A stretch of DNA of 64,000 nucleotides, taken from Paraconiothyrium sp. Pb-2020 (Eukaryota > Ascomycota > Dothideomycetes > Pleosporales > Didymosphaeriaceae). Shown here in pieces: positions 45,913-57,669 of the stretch. The DNA lies in contig JAJUBI010000001.1 in the NCBI GenBank assembly GCA_022419385.1, forward strand, positions 3,410,001 through 3,474,000. The letters run 5' to 3'. The position numbers and the translations under genes were made by a program. The notes beneath the pieces are model-generated. The model worked only from the letters and a program-made list of their open reading frames with translations. It was not told the origin of the DNA and made no database searches. Position 1 is the first letter of the stretch. Each line of letters starts with the position of its first letter.

Positions 45913-47015
45913 AATAGTGAGGCCGCAGTTGTATGGCGGTTGGAATGATCATATGGAAAATACATAATGTGGTCATAAACTAGAACTCTTTGTCATGGGA
46001 GCCTACAGCTAGTTCAAGCTTGTCTTCAAGCGGTCAACATACTGATTATTGACGTCCGGTCATGCATATTAAGTGAAAGTCGCAAATCCGCGACTACCTA
46101 GTCAACTCTGGATGCGCGTTGCGTTGTTAACTTTTGGCCAAGCGTAGCTTAACTAGCTGACTCTTCGCATACATATACGAAGCTACAATAATCCGACGTA
46201 GATACTCTGGTCACATTCTTCATGGGTGGTATCCACTGATTAGGAGGCAAGGCTGTCTAATGATGAATGGCCAATGTGAGAAAAACACCGGCATAATCAG
46301 ATACCCTGGCAGGAAGTGATAGCTGTTACAGTGTCTCTGTATGACCTCCTTGATTCGGCATGTCACAAAACTTTATGTCTATGTGAGATTTGAAAAACGG
46401 CAGGATTAGGGCTTGCAATCAGAACTTAGCACTGCTGGTTTGCGACGCCGTGCGCGTCTGTCGTGTGAGCGAGGTGATAGTTGAAACCATTTTCTCTATC
46501 AGCTAGTCGAGCTACCAGAAGCTTGTCAATCTACATGGTCGAAGGGCCTCACAATATTGAGTCTGTCTCAAAGCCTATCTTCGCCAACCAGGAGATGTAA
46601 CGGCTGATGCCGCACGGAGCTAGAGAGAACGAGTCTTAGTGCCGTCCCCACCGTCGGCGGGGCAGGCCTGTAGCATGGCCCCACGACCCGTTTGACGAAA
46701 GAAAAGGAGCACAACTACATTGAGTCTCAAGATGAGCCTCACATCGTCGGTCTTCAGCCGTCATTCCCCAGCCGTGGTCGCTATGCTTGCTTCTTCCTCG
46801 CGGCGTCGGGGCGTCGGTGTAAGAGCGTTGGTTGGTCGCGCCCCAATCGACCAGCCCATCCCGGCCCCGCGCTTTATCGACTGCACGCCTATCACAGGTC
46901 TGCACACCACGCTTTGTCATCATACTCGCACTTCAATCCGACTGAAATAAATTGTTCGTAGTCACTGATTTGGCTTGGTCGTAGTCAGTACCATACGTGG
47001 CTATCACAGTAGCCA
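45913..47015. other. Gene-less stretch
   Basis: No supported gene. At 46,640-46,960 several overlapping frames exist on both strands, which shows absence of stops in a GC-richer part and not coding. No repeat or RNA was recognised. Confidence 0.5.
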
Positions 47016-47477
47016 CTACAAATTGCTCTTCTCCAGACTGTCCAGAGGCACAGCATAGTTCTCCTTGACCCAGATCTTCTCTTCGTCGCTCCCAAAGGTT
47101 GGCGGAAATATGCCATTAATCCTCCACAGCCTCCGCTCCGTCTCGTCGATATGGAACTCCCAGTCATAGCCTTTATCAGCCACGTGAGGCTTTAGCGCCT
47201 CGTCCACCCTGTTGGACACTCTTTTGTACGTCGCGTCCTCATCAGACAGTCTGACAGCAATGTGTTCGATTGCAATTCTGATAAACGGCTTTTCCTTGCT
47301 CAACTTCTTGCCTCCTACCAACATTGTATTTGATGCCATCTTGATGAAGTTGGTGACCACGTAGAAAGCAGGCAGCCCCGCGCTAGTGTAGATCTTGGTG
47401 ACGTCGGTGGCGAGCGCTTCTTTAGACGCTTCGTCTTCAAAGGTGCCTTCAGGGTGAAAGATGAGCCAGAGAGGCAT
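47016..47477 (-). CDS. Tautomerase-superfamily protein (cis-3-chloroacrylate dehalogenase-like)
   Basis: A single exon encodes 153 residues. It starts MPLWLIFHPEGTF, so Pro follows the initiator Met directly and would become the N-terminal catalytic proline, the mark of the tautomerase superfamily. The segments ALATDVTKIYTSAGLPAFYV and GKKLSKEKPFIRIAIEHIA match the fungal cis-CaaD-like group in length and order. Such proteins act in the cytosol as tautomerases or hydratase/dehalogenases on small acids; the natural substrate in fungi is unknown. It is transcribed away from the reductase gene at 48,014 with about 540 bp between the starts, so a shared promoter is possible. Confidence 0.85.
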   Translation of the reverse strand: MPLWLIFHPEGTFEDEASKEALATDVTKIYTSAGLPAFYVVTNFIKMASNTMLVGGKKLSKEKPFIRIAIEHIAVRLSDEDATYKRVSNRVDEALKPHVADKGYDWEFHIDETERRLWRINGIFPPTFGSDEEKIWVKENYAVPLDSLEKSNL

Positions 47478-48013
47478 GTTGCAAGATTGAAACGGTGATT
47501 AAGAAAAAGGCTGGTAGAGGCGGATGTGACGTTACAATGTTCTGTCTATCAGAGCGTGCGGCGTAGCCGTGTTATAGTCCACTTCCAGACATCCCTAGAC
47601 AATTGTCTACCGGTATATGTACAAAGATTAGTGATTTACAAGATAACTAGCGGGATATCACGCCAATACTGTTCATGATTACTTATCTATAAATTAAACG
47701 CACCGCCTGCATCGGCGTATTGTGCACTGATTACTATTCTTTAGGACCGACTTCCAAGCTACCTAGGTACACTATAACACCCGCACTAGTGGACCACCAT
47801 GTTATTCGCAACTCCCGACATGCACACCGCTTGCACATGCACGATCCACACATCTTCAGTAATCGTCCCGGACGTTGACAAATTCTCAGAATGAGACGTG
47901 GTTGGGAACGATGACTTAAAAAGCCTGCGAGATTGTGAAATCGTAGTGAAAACTCTCACCACCAGCTGCTCGTTCCACCACCCTCCTGTTTCACCTGCCG
48001 CCCTCCGCACACT
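47478..48013. promoter_or_regulatory. Divergent promoter region, tautomerase / reductase
   Basis: This 536-bp stretch separates the two divergent start codons and therefore must carry both promoters. An AT-rich part lies near 47,690-47,710. No specific operator could be named from sequence alone. Confidence 0.45.
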
Positions 48014-49079
48014 ATGTCTCGACCTCTTATCTTTATCACCGGCGCAACCGGCTTCATCGGTGCGCACGTTGTCACTCAATCCCTCGCAGCTGGCTATAGG
48101 GTTCGACTGAGCGTGCGAAAAGAGTCCCAAATCAGCAATCTGAAACAGCTCTTCTCAAAGCATGCTGCAAACCTCGATTTCATTGTTGTTCCAGACTTTG
48201 TCTCTCCAGGCGTCTTTGATAAGGCACTTCAAGACGTAACATACGTCTTCCATCTCGCCTCCCCAATGCCTGGAAAAGGTTCCGATTTTGAGTCAGACTA
48301 CGTGAATCCCGCTGTCGAGGGCACAATAGCGCTTCTGAATGCTGCGAAGAAAGCAAAGACGATTAAGCGCGTTGTCATTGTTTCCTCACTACTTGCTCTA
48401 ATCCCGCTTGACGCCCTAGTCACCGGCAAATTCACTGCCAAAGGTAGTCCTATCTGTTCATCGCATTTACACCTTGACTAACGAATCTGAAGAGGGAATG
48501 AACCCATCGATCCCAGTCGATCCCAAAATGAGCTTCCCGGAGGACCCGATGTCATCTGGCGGCCTCAAATATCATGCCTCCAAAATTCTCGCCCACCGCG
48601 CAACGCTGGAGTGGGTATCAGCTAATAGCCCACCTTTCAACGTCATCACCCTTCACCCATCTTTCGTCTTTGGTCGCAACTTGGCTCAGTCCTCGCCTGA
48701 GGTGCTCGAGGGCACTAATGCGATGCTGTGGGGATCTTTGCACTCTCCCAAGCCCTTCATTCCTATGAGCGCAGTTGACGTTGTTGATGTGGCAGCAGCT
48801 CACCTTAAGTCTTTGGACATCGGAGTTGGGGAAAAAAACGAGGCTGAAGAGTTCATACTCTGCGCAAACGAGGGAGACGGCTGGACCTGGGGTAATGTAG
48901 CAGAGTTTGTCAAGGCGAAGTACCCGCAGATTAAAGTTGGGTTAAAGGGTCCTTTCGACGACCCACCAAAAGTCGACACTCAGCGGGCGGAACAGTTACT
49001 GGGGATCAATTGGAAGCCGATGAAAGACACCATCTCGGAATTCTTGGACCACCAGATCGAGCTTGAGGCCCAGCTTTGA
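48014..49079 (+). CDS. NAD(P)-dependent reductase of the extended SDR (dihydroflavonol-4-reductase-like) family
   Basis: Two exons (48,014-48,443; 48,493-49,079; intron 49 nt) encode 338 residues. The N-terminal nucleotide-binding motif TGATGFIGAHV is intact, the VFHLASPMPG segment follows, and YHASK supplies the catalytic Tyr and Lys (about residues 175-179). The length fits ketoreductases and aldehyde reductases of this family, which reduce carbonyls of aldehydes, ketones or metabolites in the cytosol. There is no targeting sequence. It is divergent from the tautomerase gene. The exact substrate cannot be inferred. Confidence 0.9.
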
Positions 49080-49364
49080 GTGTGGGACCGAGATTCCGAG
49101 CAGATACCTCCTTTCTAGTGGTTCTGTTCGATTAAATAATGATTATATATCTGCAAACTGTTGGCGGAAGGTGTTCCGCACTAGCTGGCAGGAGCCACCG
49201 TACTAGCCCGATATAGCCAGCTTCCAGTCATTTGCTTTTTGCCGATGTTATGTTCGAGACGCTAAATATTAAATTGTAACTAAGAGCGTGCTATATAATA
49301 AAAACAGGGAGAAGGTATATCTTTCTAGGTGCGACTGCAAAATAACGATGAGACAAGGCTGCAG

Positions 49365-50370
49365 TCAAGTACGCATGCAGATGGTTGTCTTCTGCAATTT
49401 CACGTCGACGTTATATATCCCCTTAAAAATATAGTCAACTGCTTCGTTGATCGCCAACCGCATCTTGATGTGATTGGCATCAACCGCGTTGTTGTATACG
49501 CTTTCGAACGCGCTTTCGCTGAACCCTGAGAGTCCAGCCGAACTTGCTGCCTTCAATGTTTCCTTGTATAAAATAAATCTCCCTTCTTCTGGCATGCCCG
49601 GGTCGCTATGAAAAGTTTGGTCAGTGGCCACCGGTGCAACCGCCGCAATTGGATTATCACTCACGATCTCTCACCGATAGACGAAATTGGAATATTTGGC
49701 CATCTATTCCTCAAAGCGTCGATTGCTGATTCAGAAGACGCAAGGTTTCGGTGGAACTCGACTCGCTGACCAGCAAGGCGAGCGTTGTCTGCCAAGGCGG
49801 CGAGGTTCTCCATCTTATCGGGATCATTCACCGAAGCTAGCACTTGGTCTTTAATGAACTCTCCGACGCGAATCCAGAGTTTAGAGACGTCGCTGCTCTT
49901 GGGAATGTGTTAGCCTGAGCAAGTGTGCGGCGTATCGAGACGGTCAACGCGCCAGAGTGGTTGGCGAACGCACATCAGTATTCATGATTCTCTTCGCAGT
50001 ATATTGTCCCGTAGAACCTGCTGAGTTCAATGCCTGTTACTGTATACTTAGCAAGTGGATACGTGATTCGGAGGAAGATCGGAAAGAGCGCTCGTACCCT
50101 TGCCCATCTGTCCAAATCATTGACGTCAGGGTCAGCGACGACGTTAGTCGTTCCGCGGTTATTGTTAGAGATGTAGTCGCATAGTTCGTTGAAGTTGCAC
50201 CTTCGATTCTGCTGGGACCACTTCTGGCAGCCGGCGGCAATGGTGTCCCTTTTCGATAGACCGTCAATCTGGTAGGCGTACCAAAACAAAAAGCGCTCGT
50301 ACCCCCCAGGAATGCTATAAGCAGAGACTTGGGCTGCTAGGCCACCAACGAACAACCAACAGAACTTCAT
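49365..50370 (-). CDS. Secreted protein of unknown function (effector candidate)
   Basis: The best model has three exons (50,370-50,041; 49,897-49,665; 49,605-49,365) and 267 residues. It begins with a signal peptide (MKFCWLFVGGLAAQVSAYS). The mature N-terminal half contains GGYERFLFWYAYQ and then a compact cysteine region (GCQKW, RRCNFNELCDYI). The C-terminal half is helical and charged (NLAALADNARLAGQRVEFHR, LAINEAVDYIFKGIY). The first intron, 143 nt, is less certain than the second (59 nt, GTGAGT donor). I do not recognise the family. Secretion, few cysteines, unknown fold and a long gene-poor, repeat-bearing flank are typical of fungal effectors, but this remains inference. Confidence 0.65.
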
Positions 50371-51480
50371 TGTTAAAGCTCAGGCGGACGGCCACTTACG
50401 AAGCAATGCTGGGGGTGAAAGTGCCATTTTAACGCGATTTCAGGCGACTCTAGCATCGGCCCTTCTGCAGAGGTTAACAGCACTAAGTGCTACCAAGCAG
50501 CCACATCGCGTACCATGTTCGTAAAATGGAGATTACTCGATAGCGTGGTTACAGCGACATGTGCCTGAGCAGGATCGCGTAAGGGAGGCGGGCCACCAGT
50601 ACAGGAGATTGCTCTGTTCTGGAGCGAAGTAGGACAGTCCCTGGCACTTTCTCCTCAAATGGGGGCTATTGATCCTTTGAGAACACCTAGACTCTTGAAG
50701 AATATAATTATGGCGGTGCGGTCGCTTGGCATGATTGAATTGGTGCGCGCATGGGTCTCGAATTGTACTAGTATCAAGCCCGGGACTGAGTAAGAGCCGA
50801 CTCAGTCGTGCGAATGATATCTCTGCGCATCTTCTGACCTCCTAGGCACGGATGATATTCCTGCGGCAGTATTTCGCTTAGGAGTTCCCAAGCCACCAGC
50901 TCCAAAAATACCATACCGAGATAGCATGGTACTTTGAAGAGGGTTCGCGCCGTCTTCTGGCGGAGACAACATTCCAGCAGACCGTGAGGTCGACTTCCAA
51001 TAGACCTACGCGGTCCTGTTAACTAGTAGTGTGATTTTACCTTTACATGATGTTGATCCCCACGTGCGCAATTACCAATCTTTGGAACACCAGCGATCGG
51101 GCAATTTTTGGTAGCAGGCCAGCCACGTGCAGGCTCAGCCCTATAATCAGGGCGTATACAGAGCTAACTGATTGTAGTATCAGGCGGCCTCGCACGTCTC
51201 GCCCGTAGAACTTTTTCTCGACTTCTTTCTGCCTTGCCGCCCATCCCGAGAGCTCGGTCCCTAACCTTCTCTCCGACTGGTCGAACGAGATATCATCAAA
51301 AATTGCGCCCGAGGACTCATAAGCTGCGCAACTCTCTCGCGCGAATGCCGTCTTTAAACCGTACGTATTACAAAGCTAGGGCCTGCTAGCGAAAGGTGCG
51401 AGCTACGCTAGATCTAAATAGGCAGTTCCGCCTCCCTAAACAACCGATAAGTCCTACACCTCACGTTCATCGTGTACACA
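50371..51480. other. Gene-less stretch before the decayed repeat
   Basis: No supported gene. The DNA has normal composition and short frames only. It might contain remnants of an old gene, but no domain could be recognised. Confidence 0.45.
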
Positions 51481-51840
51481 GGTTAAACTGACCTGATTGC
51501 TAGCGTCGCTGACTTGAAATTAGTACTAGCGCCGGATTTTATATACTCTACTAACCCCGATCTAAAAATCTAACTCTAATCCTAATTTTACCCTAATCTT
51601 AACTAACCCTAATCCTAAGATTTAGAATATATAATTATTAGCTTATAATTTACTAGAAAATCTTCTAAAAACTTAAATTAGCTAATATATTTTAATTTTA
51701 ATATATTTAAATAATAATTAAAATATATTTTAATTATAATTAAAATATGTTTTTAAAACTCAGGTCAGATAAGCTAAAATTAGGCCTAATTAAGGTTAGT
51801 CAAGTCAGCCGCTAATATCCGAAGTCTGCTTGACCTGAAC
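51481..51840. repeat. Decayed MITE-like repeat with imperfect inverted ends and telomere-like core
   Basis: An isolated AT-rich island, about 360 bp, in otherwise normal DNA. Its ends are partly inverted repeats: tagcgtcgctgacttga near 51,501-51,517 and tcaagtcagccgcta near 51,799-51,813, with ggtta/aacc-type sequences further out. Inside, 51,550-51,620 holds degenerate CCCTAA-like words (taaccccgatc, taatcctaa, accctaatctt, taaccctaatcct). The remaining core is near-pure A/T with short palindromes (aattaaaatatattttaatt). It fits a short non-autonomous DNA transposon altered by RIP. No coding capacity. Confidence 0.6.
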
Positions 51841-52313
51841 CCTGACGTTCATCAGGGTCTGCGCAACCCCACAAGACTATGCCCAACATTGTATGCCAAG
51901 GAAAATGCGGGCTATGGCGGAACTTCTAGTAATGAGACCTCGGTAGACTACTTGCAGCGGAAGATCTATTGCCTGGCCCCCATCGACACGCGAGGCGGAG
52001 CATGAAGCATGTTCAAGTTAGCTCCTACCATACCAAGTGATTTGCGATCGAAAAAGATCAAGCATTTCCGACATGCATCCTCAAGGATCGTTCTAGGTCT
52101 TGTACGAAGTAGCTAGCTTCCGTGCTTCGATGGTTCGATGGGCGGGATAGTGTCGAAAGGTAGCAATGGCGAGAAATGATGAGTTTGGGATACTTTTAAT
52201 ATCTGCTCCACGCGGTGGCCAGCTACTCTCTCAAACACTTCAATTTCCCGTTCGTGGGCATATGCAGTCTGACGCGCTCTCTCTTTCTCTATCTTGAGAA
52301 GAGTGCATCAGCC
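51841..52313 (+). promoter_or_regulatory. Upstream region of the SGNH/FG-GAP gene
   Basis: This stretch lies between the decayed repeat and the ATG at 52,314 and must include the promoter. A pyrimidine-rich run just before the start (ctctctctttctctatctt at 52,278-52,296) is typical of fungal transcription start regions. No TATA box stands out. Confidence 0.4.
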
Positions 52314-55300
52314 ATGACGCCGCAGATTCGAGCCATCGCGGTTCTTTCACTCGTTTCTTCTTTGGTTCCCTATACGGTCATCGCTCAGGGCAATTCTTCT
52401 TCCATTCTTTCTAATGTCGCCGCTGTGGGAAATTCTTCCTCTGTTCTATCTACTGGCGTTGCCGTGGGCAACTATTCAGATGATGTCATCTCGGTCGACA
52501 CGGCGTGGGCCAACTACTTCCCGCCCTACGAGGGAACCTCAGACCCTGTATTGAACGATTACTACGACAATTCCACCATTGGGCTGGATTTGACGAACGA
52601 AACTGCATTCTGGAGCCAGCCTGAGATGTCGTTGATGGCTGCAAAAGACTTTTACTTGAGAATCATGCCGCTTGGTGCCTCAATCACGGAAGGCGTGCGA
52701 AGCAGTGATGGCAACGGATACCGCAAGTACCTCCGCGATCAGTTGCGTTGGAAAGGTTGGAGAGTGAATATGGTGGGTTCTAAGCAGAACGGCAACATGG
52801 CCGACAAAGACAACGAAGGTATGACAGACTATCAGATAATAATCAGAACGTAATATTAATCATATCTTCAGGCCATCCAGGGTGGATTATCACGGAAATC
52901 CATCAGGCCTACCAGAACGTGCAGGCGATGCAGCCGAATGTTGTTCTCATTAACGCCGGAACGAATGACTGTGGAGGAAACATCGACACTGGCAACGCTG
53001 GGGCGCGACTCAAAGTCATGGTTGACGATATTGTGAAGACCGCTCCGGGCGCCCTCGTCGTGGTATCTACCCTTGTACCGTCCAGAGACCATCAATCCTG
53101 CGCGCTTTCTGTCTCCCAGCAGTTCCGTGACATGGTCAAGAATTACAATAATGACAAGGTCGTGATTGCCGATATGATTAGCTTCCTCACCGCAAGCGAC
53201 CTCACTGATGATGGTATTCACCCAACAGACGCGTAAGTTGTGGGACAAACCTAGGACGATTCCGTGCTGACGATTTCCAAAGCGGTTACAAGAAGATGGC
53301 CGCAGTTTGGTGGGACGCCATTTCCAAGGCAGAAGACAAACTAACACCCCCCGGCACTGCGACGGGCATTGACGATAGCAAAGTCAGCTCTGGACGCACC
53401 TGCACAAAAGTGGCAGGTAATGCCAGAGGTCCCATCCAGTCACAAAAAGGTAGCGGCCATGACGACGGCAATTACGTTCATAAGTCCACCAACATGGGCA
53501 ACATTGCTAGTGGGAAGGTCCTCAAAGGACCAAGTAAAAATGTGAACAATGGCATCCCCACGCACATGTGAGACCTTCCCTGCAGTCACTGGTTGTACAC
53601 AAGCTGAATTTCAATCGCTAGGTTCTTTGCACAGTTGGTATACCGTGAAGCTAAGAGTCGTTCCGAGGCCCTCGACGACTGGGTACGCATTGAGCATCAA
53701 GACGACAATACAAACATCTACTGGTTTAGAGAGAACATGGGAGGTGGTACCTTTACCGCCTCTAAGAAGTTCGACGTCGACATGGATTGTAATATGGGTC
53801 CCCAATATGCTTGGGCCGATTTCAACAACGATGGTCTAGACGATTTCTTCTGCCTATTGCCAGGGTCTGCCGTGGGCGTCTCCATCAATCAAGGAGGCAA
53901 CCCGCCCACGTTCAAATACCTCGGCCAGGTTGTCCCGACGCACGATGGCTATGATGCTCCCGATGTTCGCATTGCCGATATTGACGGTGACGGTCGTGCT
54001 GACTACTGCCTTATCGGGAAAGAGAAAGGAGATATCCTCTGTTCTCGTAACCAAGGCGTAGGCAACACTTACTACTGGCAAGGTTTCCAAACAATGGGTG
54101 GCTTGCGCGAGTTGGTGTTCCCCGCCAAGAACAAAGGCGACAAGAATGGTGTTCGGCTCCGTAAGTACGAAAGCTGCCTATAGTAATACTATCGCTAACC
54201 TTACCTTATAGTGGACCTGAACGGAGAGTAAGTCGTCTACAGAAATTGCCAATCCAAAGTTAATGGCGTATGCTAATTGATGATGAATGTAGCTTCCGTA
54301 GCGACTGGATGTGGCTGAGCGACACAGGTAGTGTCGACACTTACATCAACCAGCGCGGGTGGGGTGCGGGCATCGTACCTGACTGGGCTTCTGCAGGCAT
54401 CACCCATCCCGGCCTGGGTATAGCAGGTTCACGTGACAACATCAAGTTCGGCCGTATATACGGATCCGGAAGGCTCGATTACGTGTATTTCACGAATGTG
54501 ACCGATGGTTACGAGATGCACGTGTACAGGAACGACGGTGCCGGTGGTACAAGGAGAAAAGGTACATTGCATGCAATCCTGAAATAACCTTGCCTTTGCT
54601 AATTCTGCTATTTAGCCGACGGTAACTTCTACTGCGATATGACTAACAGCGGTTCCGATGACTACGTTTGGATCTATTACGATGGCCACACTGACTCGAC
54701 CGATTTCTTCATGAACGTTCATAACCCTCCTTATTGGGGTAATTCTGGCAGGATAACGCTTTCAGTTCCAGGGCCTCGTATGGGCGTCCATCTAGCTGAC
54801 TGGGATGGCGACGGGAAGTGCGATGTGCTTGTGCAGAACAAGGAAACAGGTGCACTCACAATGTACGAGAATCGATACGACGCTTCCACCAAGAAGCTTA
54901 CCTTCGCCAACGTCGGTGTCGTTACTGGTGCTGCAACCTGCAATCAGGGTTGGGGTGTCAACATCTTCGATCGCGGCATGAGGCTTGCTGATATTGAGTG
55001 AGTCTTCTCCCTGCGCTGTCTCCGGATACCTTCGCAACTGACGATCGAATTTAGCGGTGACAAACGAGCTGATGTCATCTGTCTCGAACCTAATGGCCGA
55101 AGCACCGCGTGGCTGAACACAAAATCTGGAATGCAGAACATTGGCCAGATCAAGAAGACGGAAGGCTGGGACAGAGCTATGATCCGATTTGCTGATGTCG
55201 AAGGTTCCGGCAGGGCTGATCTTATCCACCTGAACAGGTACACCGGAGCTGGAGAAGTGCTTAAGAACAATGGATTGCTCCAGAACAGCGGAAGCGCGGT

Positions 55301-57035
55301 CTCGTGGACGGCTCGCGGCGTGCTGTACTCTCCAATCGATCGTGCTGACAACATGGTATGTCCTACTTGTTTTGCGTCCCACTAGTGGCGGCTAACATTC
55401 TGGTAGCATTTTACGAACCAAGGTGGATTGGGTAGAGCAGATTTGCTCAATGTTCTCCCTGTGAGCAACACGGCTTACACCTATTTCAACGAGTGTGGTG
55501 GCGGTAGCGGTGGAGACGACGGTCTGATCAGTAAGTGTCTTGCTCAGTTGCCAGTTGCTCATTACGATTGCTAACGATATTCCGCCAGACGATCCCAACC
55601 TTCCTGCGTATGGTGGCAGCGATGGAGGCGGAGATGGTGGCGATTACCCGATTGATGGATCAGACCAGTGCACCAAATATTGCGACCTTCCCGAACCCAC
55701 AGCGTGCGGAACACCGCCCGCAAGCCTTAATGATCTCGGCAGCGAGAAGGATCTTGGCCGCGTACAGGACCACTGCGTCAACCTCTTCCTCATGCATGTG
55801 CTCTATGACGAGTGTCAAGCAGCGTTGGATAAGTATCAGAAACTCATGAACGATGGATTCGATGACGACTTCAACCGGTATCGCGATTATGTGTTGGAGT
55901 CCATCCAGCCTCAGATTTTGGAATTCATGCGCAAGCATGCTGGAGAGTATTTCGACTGCAAGAAGCTCGACGAAAGGCCGTGTTGTTCCAAGTGCACATC
56001 CGCACAAGGCTGTCAGAACGGTTAGTTGATGACTCGAAATGGAACGTGAGGGTCGAGAGCTAACATCAGAGCACTAGGTTGTGTACCGGATAGTCAATGT
56101 GAGGATGGAGGGTCATGGGTTGCCGCCACTTGTCCGACAGAGTACCATGCGGACCCCGGAACGGCCATCAGCGGCGTGGATTCCACTAAATACAAGTTCT
56201 CGGTCAAAAATCGCGATGATTTCAATAAGAAGATGACGGACGACTACGGGGTCCCGGGAGAATGGATCAAGTTCGATGCATGGCCTTACTTTCTTAATAA
56301 TGGTTGCCAGTACGTACCGGGCTCCAACTGCGCCCTGTATTATGATGGTTTTCCGAGTAAGTCGTCGACACCTACAGGCTTTATTGCGATTCTCTCACAC
56401 AACTCCCTTCGTGTCTCTGCCTGCAAATGCCAAAGTCCATCTACTGACCACCAATTGCAGTGCGTGCGGACAACGTCGAAGTCCCTAACCCCAAGGATGG
56501 CATCGAACCCGCCCTTGACCAGTACAAGTCTATCAGAGATCAACTTGGACAAGCATACGAACAGTCTAACCAGTACCATGTGTCGGCATGGCGCGACGAC
56601 ACCATCGTTGAAGCCTCTGAACTTCCAGTGTACATGTTGGTTCAAGGCGTTGATTCCATGCAGTCGGTCCACGACACGGCCAAGGAGATCACAGAAGCGG
56701 AAAAGAAAGAGATGATTCTCCTTTTTATCACCGGTATTCTAGGCTTCATTCCAGTCGCTGGTGAAGGACTCGCTTCTCTTGGCCTAGCAACACTTGGACG
56801 GATTATCAGGATTGTGGGTGGTGTCGGAGACGCGGCTTTTGATCTCTACGGAATCGTGGAATCGCCGGAGTCCGCCATCTTCTCCGTTTTCGGTGGGTTG
56901 ATCAATCTCAAGAGTTTTGGTCAGGCTTCGGGCCCAGCCAGAAACATGATTCACGCCGGTCAGCAGGAGAAACTGGGGCCTACCGTGAAGTCAAAGACGG
57001 ATCAAGTCAACAAGATCAAGGTGGGATGCAAGTAG
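52314..57035 (+). CDS. Large secreted SGNH-hydrolase / FG-GAP repeat protein with chitinase-type C-terminal domain
   Basis: Twelve exons with consistent phases (starts 52,314; 52,872; 53,283; 53,622; 54,212; 54,293; 54,616; 55,055; 55,407; 55,589; 56,078; 56,461) encode 1,355 residues; exon 5 is only 16 nt. A signal peptide (1-25) leads to an SGNH esterase domain: MPLGASITEG with nucleophile Ser 123, NAGTNDC, and DGIHPTD with Asp 282 and His 285. Next come six or more FG-GAP/VCBS repeats with DxDGDGxxD-type loops (DFNNDGLDD, DIDGDGRAD, DWDGDGKCD, DIDGDKRAD), likely a calcium-bound propeller. The C-terminal 450 residues hold a cysteine-rich part and a long hydrophobic region (LLFITGILGFIPVAGEGLAS) like that seen at the end of killer-toxin-type fungal chitinases. 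It probably acts on esters of cell-wall or plant polysaccharides; the target is unknown. Confidence 0.9.
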
Positions 57036-57669
57036 AATTGATGCTTGCTCACGAAGGTGCTTGCCGCTCGAGACAATGGTAGCCCGTGGAAGCTGCGGGG
57101 ACCATTATGTAGATGCCTGGGAGCACCGTCCCGTGTTTTCTTTGTATATGTTCATGGCACATACGTAATACTAATGAGATACCGAAAAACGTCTGTAAGC
57201 TGATTACAAGTCTGGCTTTAGCCTTGTCTATGACTTGGTTTACTCTGTGTTTCCGAACGTGATTACTTGGAATCTGCCGTGGCAACAAATGGAGAGATAC
57301 AATTGGTGGATTACCCATGACTCACTTCTAGCGGCGAGGCTTTTCTCTCGTGCGGTAGGAAAACTCTGTGCGCGAACTGTGCGCGCGGTGAGATCCTCGA
57401 ACCTTTCTTTGTCAAGGCACCCCGAGCAGGCGTCACCACGATCGAACGTAAACGTTTGCAAATGCTAGTAATGCTGGGTCAGTTTCGCTGATCCGTGCAC
57501 TTTAACTACCTTAAGTAAAGGCTAGGTTCATCTTGGTGGGGCATGTCTTCTTTCGGCATTCTGATCACGTGCTGTTAGGCAACGTTCGTGGGAATAGCAC
57601 TAGGTAAATTAAGCAAGAACGGACCTCTTCATGTGCTTCTGGCCTCCTTCCTTTCCCTCCACCTAGCCT
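57036..57669. other. Intergenic region
   Basis: The 3' flank of the esterase gene and the 5' flank of the next gene. No repeat, RNA or supported open frame was seen. Confidence 0.5.

Noticed and set aside
46636..46961. Possible genes on both strands
   Set aside because: Three frames are open at once in a GC-richer patch, with no motif or conserved-looking composition.
51550..51620. A true interstitial telomere tract
   Set aside because: The CCCTAA-like words are too degenerate and unevenly spaced for a firm call; kept only as a possibility within the decayed repeat.
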